The translations under genes were made by a program, and so were the position numbers. A stretch of 64,000 nt of DNA from CAJQLB01 sp905479065 (GTDB lineage: Bacteria > Bacteroidota > Bacteroidia > Flavobacteriales > Flavobacteriaceae): contig OX044364.1 in assembly GCA_943846735.1 (NCBI GenBank), positions 744,001 through 808,000 of the forward strand, written 5' to 3'. Below are positions 8,738 through 16,962 of this stretch, one piece after another. Numbering within the stretch: the first letter of the stretch is position 1; each line of letters starts with the position of its first letter. The notes under the pieces were generated by a model. The model was not told the DNA's origin, did not search any database, and saw nothing but the letters and a program-made list of their open reading frames with translations.

Positions 8738-9964
8738 TTACAGTAATTCAAACACCTTAAAAATACTTTTTAATCCCAAAAAAATCGTAATTAATAGAAC
8801 CCCTACTCCTACAATATTGTGTTTAAGTTTATTTTTATAAAGACCAAGGACAGTCTTTTTATTCATAATCCAAATAAGAAAACCGGCAATCACAGGTAAC
8901 AAGATGCCGTTTGTCACTTGTGCAAACTTTATTATTTGAATGGATTTAATCCCTGAGGAGGAAGAAATAACGCCAGCCAAAAGCACAAAAACCCATACCA
9001 TTCTAAATTTAGAGCTTGTCATATTCGTTGACCATCCGAGACATCCACATGCTACAAAAGCTGCTGCTAAAGGAGCTGTAATTGCACTGGTAATACCGGC
9101 TGCAAACAAACCCAGCGCTAAAAAATATTTCGAAAATCTTCCAAATAACGGCTCAAGCCCTAAGGCCAAGTCCGCTACATTGTTAATTTCTTCGACATTG
9201 ATAGCTGTTGCAGAGATAATGATGCTCATTGATACAACACCTCCCAAAACCACCGCAATAAAAGTATCTTTCCGTGCATGGCCTAAATCAGTTTTAGACT
9301 TCCATTTTTCTTTTACTAATGACGAGTGTAAAAATAAATTATAAGGCACTACTGTCGTCCCAATCAACCCAATGATTGTCAATATGCTATTGTCTGCTAC
9401 CTCAGGTAATAGCAATCCCTCCGCAATTTCTACAAGGTCAGGACGTGTCATGATTGCAGTCAATAAGAATGCACCACTCATTAAAATAACTAAGGACACA
9501 AGTACTCTTTCTAAAAACTTATAGTTACCGATAAAAAGTAATAAGAACGCCACCAACCCTATAAGAACACTAAAAATATTAAAGTTACAAGTAGCAATAT
9601 TTAAATTTTGCACACCAAACACCGTCTCTAACCCAAGAACACCACCACTAATATTACCGGCCTCATAAGCAGCATTTCCAATAACTATTGCTGACAGTAT
9701 GAGTACAATTGATACATATTTTAGAACAGGATTATTAATTTCACTTCGAATCACATCAGCTAAACCTTTTTGAGCAATAATTCCCAATCTCGCTGACATT
9801 TCTTGTAAAATTATCGTCGCCACAACAGAAAGCCCCATGGCCCAAAGTAATGCATAGCCAAAATTAACACCAGCCATCGTACATAGTGTTACTGTACCTG
9901 GACCAATAAATGCAGCAGCGACTAAGGGACCTGGGCCTATGTTTTTAAACCAAGACTTAATCAT
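8738..9964 (-). CDS. Nramp-like membrane transporter lacking canonical metal ligands (YcsG-like)
   Basis: The 408-residue integral membrane protein shows the Nramp fold pattern of about 11 hydrophobic segments. The first helix, which in Nramp metal transporters reads DPGN, here reads GPGT (residues 21-24); the helix-6 motif MPH reads VPY (206-208), followed by the still recognisable NLFLHSS. The residues that coordinate Mn2+/Fe2+ in MntH are therefore missing. It sits between a DUF2891 gene and pxpA with 8-bp overlap and zero spacing. The same Nramp-like/YcsF neighbourhood is known from Bacillus subtilis ycsF-ycsG. A role in importing 5-oxoproline or a related organic solute is my inference; metal transport is doubtful. 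Confidence 0.85.
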   Translation of the reverse strand: MIKSWFKNIGPGPLVAAAFIGPGTVTLCTMAGVNFGYALLWAMGLSVVATIILQEMSARLGIIAQKGLADVIRSEINNPVLKYVSIVLILSAIVIGNAAYEAGNISGGVLGLETVFGVQNLNIATCNFNIFSVLIGLVAFLLLFIGNYKFLERVLVSLVILMSGAFLLTAIMTRPDLVEIAEGLLLPEVADNSILTIIGLIGTTVVPYNLFLHSSLVKEKWKSKTDLGHARKDTFIAVVLGGVVSMSIIISATAINVEEINNVADLALGLEPLFGRFSKYFLALGLFAAGITSAITAPLAAAFVACGCLGWSTNMTSSKFRMVWVFVLLAGVISSSSGIKSIQIIKFAQVTNGILLPVIAGFLIWIMNKKTVLGLYKNKLKHNIVGVGVLLITIFLGLKSIFKVFELL

Positions 9965-11075
9965 TATTTATGGAGTTTAATGCATAGATGGCAAAACTTC
10001 CGAGCCAGTGCCCCCCTTCATAGGAATCTTCAACAACACTAGGTAAAGAATAATTTATATGCTTATTTGCGACATTTTTTAGATGATTGAACTCTGGAAT
10101 ACCTTCAGCAATTTTATTAAGACTCCATGCCCTTGAAAAATTAACACCATCTAAATGTACAAGCTTACCATCTGTACGGTCCAAGACAAGACCTGTTTCT
10201 AAATCAAATGTTTCATCTTTGAGTTGTGGTAAAAATTTATCAATCCAAATTATGAACTTTTCTGATGATAATACTCGTTTCATCAGTGCTGCTTCTTCCA
10301 AGCACGGCGATAAAAAATCAAATCCACTAGGTTCCCAGCTTAAAGGACATTGTTGATCATTAAAATAAAAGTCTATTGCTCTTTGCTCAATAATGTCTTG
10401 CAACTCCTGGTGTTGAACCGCCAGAGCATAATCATGCGCAAATGATAATCCAAAACCTGTATTTGGATGCTCTCCTACTCTTAAAGGGTAATTAAGTCTA
10501 GGTAAAAACTCCATGTATTTCGAAACCATTAAATTGGTTAAAGGCTTTAAATTTTTCTCCAATATTTTAGCAGTGGGATCATTCCAAGAATGCAATTCCT
10601 CAGCTAATTTCAGGATCCACGCCCAACCATAGGTACGCTCATAAGAGGCGTTATATTTTCCATTAAAATAGGCAACCTCAACCTGAATATTTTCTTGAGA
10701 AATACTTTTTAGCAATCTCCTCTTAATTTCAACAGCATTATCTAGTTTTGGAAAGTTTTTAAGCAAACTAACTAAACTCCAATGACCATGAACAGCTGAA
10801 TGCCAATCAAAGCATCCATAAAATGCAGGATGCAACTCTTTTGGCGACTTTAAATCAAGTTGACTACCAATCGTTTGATTTAACTTGTTAGGATACTCCT
10901 TATCCATACAATACAGCGGCAATTTTGCCAACCGGTTTGCCTCATTAAGATTTAAAATGGGAATTAGCTCCGTTTTAATGGTATTCACAGAACTTATTTC
11001 TTTTACTTTTCCTTTTTTAGAATCACAATTATACAAACAAGACACAACAAGAATAAAAAATAAATTAAATTTCAT
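9957..11075 (-). CDS. DUF2891 family lipoprotein
   Basis: 372 residues with a lipoprotein signal: a hydrophobic start followed by SCLYNC, with Cys17 as likely lipidation site. The mature part matches the DUF2891 family, visible from the FDWHSAVHGHWSL segment, the GWAWILKLAEEL helix and a late GGHWLGSFA segment. The pattern of paired helices rich in aromatic residues suggests an alpha/alpha-toroid-like fold, but no enzyme activity is established to my knowledge. It is the first gene of the oxoprolinase operon and overlaps the Nramp-like gene by 8 bp, so a periplasmic role in supplying 5-oxoproline or a cyclised peptide is possible (inference). Confidence 0.85.
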   Translation of the reverse strand: MKFNLFFILVVSCLYNCDSKKGKVKEISSVNTIKTELIPILNLNEANRLAKLPLYCMDKEYPNKLNQTIGSQLDLKSPKELHPAFYGCFDWHSAVHGHWSLVSLLKNFPKLDNAVEIKRRLLKSISQENIQVEVAYFNGKYNASYERTYGWAWILKLAEELHSWNDPTAKILEKNLKPLTNLMVSKYMEFLPRLNYPLRVGEHPNTGFGLSFAHDYALAVQHQELQDIIEQRAIDFYFNDQQCPLSWEPSGFDFLSPCLEEAALMKRVLSSEKFIIWIDKFLPQLKDETFDLETGLVLDRTDGKLVHLDGVNFSRAWSLNKIAEGIPEFNHLKNVANKHINYSLPSVVEDSYEGGHWLGSFAIYALNSINND

Positions 11076-11135
11076 ACTAAAAAAATTAGACAGACAATGA
11101 TAGACAACCTACAATATAGTGCAAATTAGCAAAAC

Positions 11136-11166
11136 AAAAAAGGTATGAAATTCATCATACCTTTTT
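11136..11166 (-). terminator. Rho-independent terminator of the M16 peptidase gene
   Basis: Perfect 7-bp stem GGTATGA/TCATACC with AATTCA loop, flanked by A-runs and T-runs that extend the pairing; on the minus strand it ends in a U-run. It lies 20 bp after the M16 peptidase stop and upstream of the DUF2891 start. Confidence 0.8.
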
Positions 11167-11185
11167 AATTAAAATTTTAGTATTC

Positions 11186-14041
11186 TTAGAGTTTAATATC
11201 CAAAACTTTAATTTCCTTTGCATCTTTATCGAGTAAAATTACCTCGTCAAAACCTGCGTTTTTAAAGTTCTCAAATTGTGTTGCTGCGTCTCCAACAACT
11301 AAATATCCCATTTCGGTAGCATCTAAGTATTTGTTTGCGAGTAATTTATGTTGCTCTAGCGTCATGTTTTCTATAATTTGCTCCTCTTCTGCGATGTAAT
11401 CTGAGGATAAGTTATATGCACTAATATTTTGAAGCATATTGAGAAGTGAATATTGAGATTCGAAACGTCTCGCATTAGATTTAATTAATGCATTTTTTGT
11501 AAAATCAAGATCTTCTTGCGTAATCCCATTCTTGTATTTTTCAATTTCTTCTTTAAAAATTTGAACTGATTCATAGGTCGTATTAGTTCTAACACTTGAG
11601 GATGCAGAAAACGTGCCAGGGGTTTTGGTACCACTAAATCCAGTTCTCGCTCCATAGGTATACCCTTTTTCTTCTCTCAGTATTAAATTTACATTACCTG
11701 AAAAAGATCCCCCTAATTTGTAATTCATGACTGTTGCAGCAAAAAAATCTGAATCTGTTCTCGCCATAGATAAATATCCAATATCAATGACTGATTGTTT
11801 GGCATTCGGAATGTCAACAAAATATAAAGATGCTTTATCTCTTTTTTCAGGTAAAGGATATGTTGGAATTGACACCTCTTTTACAGCCCATTTTGACTCT
11901 AAATCTTCCAGAACAGTTAAAACTTCTTCTTTATCTATGTTTCCTACAATATGAAATCTACTAACTGATGGTGAAAAATAATTTTCATAAAACGATTTTA
12001 AATCATTCATGGTTATTGCCTCTACAGAAGTCACTGACCCTGAAATTGGATAAGCAAGCATATGTTTTTCTCCGTAAAGAACTTTATTTCTTACATTCCT
12101 TGACACGACATTAGGGTTTGCAGATGATCGTTTAATACTATTTATGGTGCTAAGTTTAATACGCTTGAGTTCTTCCTCATCCCAACGCGGATTCAACAAG
12201 ATTTCCTCAACTAAATCCATGGTTTCTCTAAAATTTCTTACCAACGTATTCCCCGAAATTGTAATTGCTTCATTCCCTGTTCTCATATTAATACTTGCAC
12301 CGAGTAACTCGATAGCCTCTTCCAATTCCTGAGGCGTTCTATTGGCAGTCCCCTCCATCATAATATCAGTCATTAAATTAGCAACTCCATTTTTATCAAA
12401 AGAATCTAACATATGACCACCATCTATAATCAAACTAAAGTTCACAAGTGGTAATTCTGTCTGTTCAACACCCAATACCTTCATTTGATTAGCCGTGGTA
12501 GCTGACCATGACTCTGGAATATTTAATTTTGGAGAAACTCCTTGTCCTGGCTCAATAGAACGATCAAAATTGGAAGGTGTTTTTATCACCTCATTATTTC
12601 TTTCAACAACTTCAACGTCAAGATTTTCCTTTATCTCTTCTTCAACAACAGCTGCCATCACACTATTTTTGGCAGCCAAGTCCAATTGTCCTTTTGGGAC
12701 AAAGCTTGTTAAAACAAAAGGTTTATCTTTTATATATGTTTCATACACTCGTAAAATATCTTCTTTAGTAACTGCTTTTATATTTTCAATATCCTGAGTT
12801 ATAAACCCAGGATCTCCGGCAAATACGTTGTATTGTGCTAACTGAAATGATTTACCCAAAACACTACTTATCCCATTATAAAAATCTGTTTCTAAGCCAG
12901 CTTTAATTCGTTCAACATCTCGCTCTAAAACACCCTCACTTTCAAATAGATCAAATGCCTCAAAGATTGCAGTTTCGACCTCCGCTAAATTTTTTCCTGA
13001 ATTCGCAGTAACACTAATACTAAACTCTCCTGCAATTTCTTGTGAATTATTGTATGCACCTACGCGAGAGGTTAATTCCTTCTCCTTGACCAATATTTTA
13101 TACATTGGTGCCTTTTTACCCTGAGATAATAATTGTCCTAAAAAATCTAAAGCATAGGCGTCATCGGTATATTGTTGTAATGTAGGCCAAACCATATTTA
13201 ATTGTGGAGCAGTCGCAAAGTTATCTTCATGATACAAACGCTTGATTTGTGATAGTGTCACAGGTTGTGGCTCTAACGGCTCGACCTCCTGACGACGTTT
13301 AATTTCACCAAAGTATTTTTCTATTAGATTTTTTGCATCATTTTTTTCAAAATCTCCTGCCAAGACCAATGTAGCATTGTTTGGACCATAATATTTGTCA
13401 TAAAATTCTTTAACATCTTCTACAGTTGCATTTTGTAAATCCTCTAATTCCCCTATCACTTGCCAATTGTAAGGATGCCCTTCAGGGTATATGGCCTTAT
13501 CTAAGACCCAGCTTGTATGTCCGTAAGGGTTGTTATCAACACGCTGTCTCTTTTCATTTTGAACAACCTCTTGTTGGTTATAAAAAGCAGCTTCAGTAAC
13601 TGTATTTATCAAATATCCCATGCGGTCACTCTCTAACCACATGACCATTTCTAATGCGTTTTTTGGTACAACTTCGTAATAGATAGTGCCATCTTTCCAT
13701 GTACCTCCGTTTAAGGTTCCTCCAGCATCCTGAATTTTCTTAAAGAATTGATCTTGCGGTACATTCTCGGACTCCTGAAATAACATGTGCTCAAATAAAT
13801 GAGCAAAACCTGTACGGCCAGTTTTTTCGCGATTAGAACCAACACCATATTGAATAGCTAATGACACCACAGGATCCGAAGCATCTGAATGCAGCACGAC
13901 CTGAAGTCCATTTGTTAGTGTGTATTTTTCAAACTCAATAGCCAGATTAGCATTTGAATTATTGTCAAGGTTACAGGAAAGACAGAGTAATAATCCTGAT
14001 AAAATGTATCCTTTAAATAAGATGGATTTTAAGTGAATCAT
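11186..14041 (-). CDS. M16 family zinc metallopeptidase, two-domain lipoprotein
   Basis: A 951-residue protein built of two tandem M16 halves, like pitrilysin and other large M16 enzymes. The N-terminus is a lipoprotein signal with LCLSC (Cys23 as likely lipid site), so it is probably anchored facing the periplasm. The active half carries the inverted zinc motif HLFEH at residues 81-85, with a downstream NEKRQR segment where the third ligand is expected. The second half (from about residue 500) has no HxxEH and is probably the inactive partner domain, with the R/Y pair (GYTYGARTGF) typical of such halves. It probably degrades short or signal peptides; the substrate is unknown. It is monocistronic with its own terminator. 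Confidence 0.92.
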   Translation of the reverse strand: MIHLKSILFKGYILSGLLLCLSCNLDNNSNANLAIEFEKYTLTNGLQVVLHSDASDPVVSLAIQYGVGSNREKTGRTGFAHLFEHMLFQESENVPQDQFFKKIQDAGGTLNGGTWKDGTIYYEVVPKNALEMVMWLESDRMGYLINTVTEAAFYNQQEVVQNEKRQRVDNNPYGHTSWVLDKAIYPEGHPYNWQVIGELEDLQNATVEDVKEFYDKYYGPNNATLVLAGDFEKNDAKNLIEKYFGEIKRRQEVEPLEPQPVTLSQIKRLYHEDNFATAPQLNMVWPTLQQYTDDAYALDFLGQLLSQGKKAPMYKILVKEKELTSRVGAYNNSQEIAGEFSISVTANSGKNLAEVETAIFEAFDLFESEGVLERDVERIKAGLETDFYNGISSVLGKSFQLAQYNVFAGDPGFITQDIENIKAVTKEDILRVYETYIKDKPFVLTSFVPKGQLDLAAKNSVMAAVVEEEIKENLDVEVVERNNEVIKTPSNFDRSIEPGQGVSPKLNIPESWSATTANQMKVLGVEQTELPLVNFSLIIDGGHMLDSFDKNGVANLMTDIMMEGTANRTPQELEEAIELLGASINMRTGNEAITISGNTLVRNFRETMDLVEEILLNPRWDEEELKRIKLSTINSIKRSSANPNVVSRNVRNKVLYGEKHMLAYPISGSVTSVEAITMNDLKSFYENYFSPSVSRFHIVGNIDKEEVLTVLEDLESKWAVKEVSIPTYPLPEKRDKASLYFVDIPNAKQSVIDIGYLSMARTDSDFFAATVMNYKLGGSFSGNVNLILREEKGYTYGARTGFSGTKTPGTFSASSSVRTNTTYESVQIFKEEIEKYKNGITQEDLDFTKNALIKSNARRFESQYSLLNMLQNISAYNLSSDYIAEEEQIIENMTLEQHKLLANKYLDATEMGYLVVGDAATQFENFKNAGFDEVILLDKDAKEIKVLDIKL

Positions 14042-14225
14042 GATGTTTTATATTTTTAAAAATTGTTTTCAAAAGTAACAAAAATATTATTGAAGATTTA
14101 AACCATTTCGTGCATTCGAGGTACCTTTTATTGTGCTTAGACTCGTAAAAATATTTTTTAAATAAATAATATATGCTTCAAAGGAATCAGGATAGAAACT
14201 AATTTCTCTAAATATCTTTGAAACA

Positions 14226-14271
14226 TGACAAATGTCATAAAATAGAAGTACCTCGTGCTATAAATTTGTCA
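14226..14271 (+). promoter_or_regulatory. TGACA/TGTCA cluster with TAnnTTTG-type -7 box
   Basis: Palindromic TGACAAATGTCA at 14226-14237 is followed by TAAATTTG at 14261-14268, which fits the Bacteroidota -7 consensus TAnnTTTG, and a further TGTCA at 14267-14271. It resembles the pentamer cluster before dnaK. It could drive the short transcript ending in the hairpin at 14316-14353, or act on the divergent M16 peptidase gene 185 bp away. No clear TTG -33 element is visible. Inference only. Confidence 0.35.
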
Positions 14272-14364
14272 TTGACTTGGTTAAGTGTTGAGTCAATTAT
14301 TAAAATGTCTGAATTAGCCTTATATGAAACTCGGGGGAGTTTCGTATAAGGCTTTTCGTTTTTA
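14270..14364 (+). ncRNA. Candidate small RNA ending in a strong terminator hairpin
   Basis: A -7-like box (14261-14268) is followed about 50 bases later by a 17-bp hairpin with a U-rich tail, and no gene on the plus strand lies between. The only ORF is a 14-codon frame (14308-14352) running into the hairpin. The arrangement fits a stand-alone small RNA of about 90 nt. It could equally be a transcription stop for read-through or a decayed gene's tail. I do not recognise an RNA family. Confidence 0.3.
14316..14364 (+). terminator. Strong intrinsic terminator hairpin with no obvious parent gene
   Basis: A 17-bp stem (14316-14332 against 14337-14353, one G-U pair) closes a GGGG loop and is followed by TTTTCGTTTTT. 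It is the strongest hairpin in the gene-poor stretch, and no coding gene on the plus strand ends here. Confidence 0.6.
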
Positions 14365-14413
14365 CTAGTCTTTTTTTAACAACGAAAGAATTCACTGTTT
14401 TAGAACACTCAAC

Positions 14414-14548
14414 CTATCTTAGGTATAAAAAAACAATAATGCCTCCTACAAGCAATCCTTTAAAAAAGGAAATCCAGTATAATTGGTAATGTGAAAATTC
14501 CAATTTATTACGAAACTTCTCTGTCAGATTTTTGTGCCACTGTAACAT
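14414..14548 (-). CDS. Small single-span membrane protein (44 residues), unknown function
   Basis: ATG at 14546-14548 to TAG at 14414-14416. The product begins MLQWHKNLTEKF, continues with an amphipathic NKLEFSHYQLYWISF segment, and ends with a transmembrane stretch FKGLLVGGIIVFLYLR. A charged N-terminus followed by one membrane helix, with sensible codon usage and amino-acid composition, argues for a real gene. Upstream on the minus strand, TTG-N20-TACTTTTT resembles a flavobacterial promoter with an almost leaderless start. Short proteins of this appearance are common in Flavobacteriaceae; no function is known to me. Confidence 0.6.
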   Translation of the reverse strand: MLQWHKNLTEKFRNKLEFSHYQLYWISFFKGLLVGGIIVFLYLR

Positions 14549-15075
14549 AAAAAGTATTTATTTTAATTTGGAAGATACAAAATAACCCTTTTTAAAAAAT
14601 AATTCAACAGCAAAACCTATCTTAAAAAGATATTTTTTGTGTCTCCTGGACCTTAAAAAAACTACAATTTTTGTATTATTGTGCATCCTTAACAAATAAA
14701 ACAACCATCATGAGTAGTTTTTTATTAAAACTCATTATCTATTTTATTATTTTAACCGCAACGATTCTGTGTGACTGTATTCTTTAAGAAATCTAATTTT
14801 TGATCTAAATAATCAATATAAAAATTAGGATACACAACGAAACCAACCATAAATCAATGAAAAATATTGATGAAATGTAGTGTCATTTTATTTCTAAAAT
14901 GAATAAATTTAACAAAACTGAAAGGCGAAAAGGGAAAAGAAATAATGATGCTTCTCGGGATCCCGCGCTTTTAGTGAACTGCTATGTTACACGTAAGTGG
15001 TATCATAGAAATAGTCCGATAACCATGTTTACGGATTTTAACCACTACACAGTAAAAAATCACTTCTCTGTCCAT
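14549..15075. other. Gene-poor stretch between the 44-residue gene and the comM remnant
   Basis: No convincing gene. It contains one tiny hydrophobic frame at 14710-14787 (listed separately) and a 61-codon plus-strand frame at 14899-15084 that runs into the comM remnant and looks random. From about 14950 the composition becomes less AT-rich (palindrome CGGGATCCCG near 14957), unlike its surroundings, and continues into the scrambled comM tail. Confidence 0.5.
14710..14787 (+). CDS. Possible 25-residue hydrophobic peptide
   Basis: ATG at 14710 after an A-rich leader (AAATAAAACAACC) of the type seen before real genes here. The 25 codons encode MSSFLLKLI, a continuous hydrophobic stretch, and a CDC near the end. 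It could be a small membrane peptide, but AT-rich DNA produces such frames by chance, so confidence is low. Confidence 0.2.
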   Translation: MSSFLLKLIIYFIILTATILCDCIL

Positions 15076-15833
15076 CTATTGTAGCCAACCAGCACGATCA
15101 AGACTTCTCGTACTGGAATCGCCTCAGCCAATATGATTGTGCATGTCATGATCCTCAGAGCACGCCAAGTCAGCGATTGTTCTTGCAAAGCTTCTTAGAA
15201 ATTCTATTCGATAAGCTCTAGCTCGACTCAGATCAGAGTAATTGGTGTATCGCGAATATCTTTAGAGAGCGCCATTTTTTAAGTCAATATGTTCTCATAA
15301 TTTGAAGCTTATGGGCAGAGACGGATTGTTTAACTTACAATATTTTATAATTTGCCGTGATGTCATTTGTGCGTTGTAATGTACTTTTCCTGACTTCACA
15401 TATCGCAAAGATTGTAGTTTTCTAGCAGCACAAACACGTGCTCTAATCGATCGGGAAGATTCACTTTTGACCTTATCAGATAATCTTTTAAAAGGAACAG
15501 GAGTTACCTCAATATGGAGGTCTATTCGATCTAATAAAGGCCCTGAAATTTTACTTAAGTAACGCTGCATTTCATAGGGAGAACTTCTAATTGGTGCATC
15601 AGAATTATTAAAATATCCACTAGGACTTGGATTCATACTAGCGACTAACATAAAGCTAGAAGGATAAGTCAATGTATATTTAGCTCTTGATATAGTTACC
15701 TCTCTGTCCTCTAATGGTTGTCGCATCACCTCCAAAACACTTCGTTTAAATTCTGGTAGCTCATCTAAAAACAACACACCATTATGTGACATAGAAATTT
15801 CTCCCGGTTGAGGATAAGAACCTCCTCCAACAA

Positions 15834-16026
15834 GAGCCACATCAGATATCGTATGGTGAGGATTTCTAAATGGTCGCTGCGTAATCAACCCTACATTTTC
15901 ATTTAATTTACCTGTAACTGAATGTATTTTTGTTGTTTCAAGGGATTCTACTACGGTCATGGGAGGTAAAATTGAAGGTAAGCGTTTCGCTAACATGGTT
16001 TTACCTGAGCCCGGAGGGCCAATTAA
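15834..16026 (-). repeat. Tandem duplication inside comM, copy with intact frame
   Basis: 193-bp unit covering Walker A (GPPGSGKTMLAKRLPSI) to the NPHHTISDV segment. It is separated by 3 bp from a second copy at 16030-16220. This copy has no indels relative to the expected ComM reading frame. Confidence 0.9.
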
Positions 16027-16029
16027 AAT

Positions 16030-16220
16030 GAGCCACATCAGATATCGTATGTGAGGATTTCTAAATGGTCGCTGCGTAATCAACCCTACATTTTCATTTA
16101 ATTTACCTGTAACTGAATGTATTTTTGTTGTTTCAAGGGATTCTACTACGGTCATGGGAGGTAAATTGAAGGTAAGCGTTTCGCTAACATGGTTTTACCT
16201 GAGCCCGGAGGGCCAATTAA
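16030..16220 (-). repeat. Tandem duplication inside comM, copy with two single-base deletions
   Basis: 191-bp second copy. Compared with 15834-16026 it lacks one A of the AAAA run (around 16163) and one G of the GG pair (around 16060); otherwise I see no differences. Both losses are in short homopolymers. Confidence 0.9.
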
Positions 16221-16962
16221 TAGATTATGCCCACCTGCAGCAGCTATTTCCATACATCTTTTAATGCTCTCTTGACCTTTGACATCTGAAAAATCATGCT
16301 CAAAAAATTCCAACTTCTTATTTAACTCACGTTCTGTATTGATTGTGGTAGCTGACAATTGTTGGTACTTATCAAAAAAATTAATAACCTCACTAATATT
16401 GCTTACACCGAAAACCTTGAAGTTATCTACAATACTAGCTTCTCTTGCATTTTGAATAGGTAATATAAACCCTTTATAGCCTTCCTGTTTTGCTTTAATT
16501 GCAATGGGTAATGCTCCTTTAATCGGCAACACACTTCCATCCAATGACAATTCTCCCATAATTAAATAGTCTTCTATAGATTCAGACTTGATTTGACCAG
16601 ATGCTGATAAAATCCCTAATGCCAATGTCAAGTCATAGGCACTTCCTTCTTTTCTCAAAGCAGCAGGAGACATATTTATAATTATTTTTTTTCCTGGTAT
16701 TCTGTAATGATTATTTTGAAGTGCTGCAGCTATGCGATAGTTACTCTCTTTGATGGCATTATCTGGAAGGCCAACTAAATGATATCCAATACCATTTTCT
16801 ACATTGACCTCAACGGTAACGGTGATTGCGTCTACGCCATGAATAGCACTGCCATAAACTTTTTTAAGCATAACTAATTGATATTCATAAAGATAAGAAA
16901 ATAATATAAAAGATGCTATAGCAGTATATAACGTCTCCGTTATGCCACCTTTTTTGAAGTGA

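Larger units (their letters stand above)
15076..16871 (-). pseudogene. comM: Broken comM (YifB-family Mg-chelatase-like AAA+ ATPase)
   Basis: ComM/YifB is an AAA+ helicase-like protein linked to integration of transforming DNA. The first 236 codons from ATG 16871 are intact (MLKKVYGSAIHG, then Walker A GPPGSGKT), then a one-base loss gives YLP-stop at 16152. A 191-193 bp segment is present twice in tandem (15834-16026 and 16030-16220); only the copy nearer the 5' end has the two single-base losses. Downstream of 15834 the frame resumes through the sensor motifs (NPSPSGYF, LDRIDLHIEV) up to about 15330. The last about 70 codons are recognisable only in pieces: RAY, ARTIADLACSED and SLDRAGWLQ-stop (TAG at 15076-15078) appear in different frames with many small indels. 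Open pieces are 16152-16871 and 15295-16155. The cause may be true decay or a bad contig join. Confidence 0.85.

Noticed and set aside
14899..15084. 61-codon plus-strand frame
   Set aside because: Overlaps the antisense end of the comM remnant, has odd composition and no family features. Probably chance.
14042..16871. Insertion sequence or phage remnant as cause of the comM disruption
   Set aside because: No transposase, integrase, terminal inverted repeats or target duplication seen; the repeated segment is comM's own sequence.
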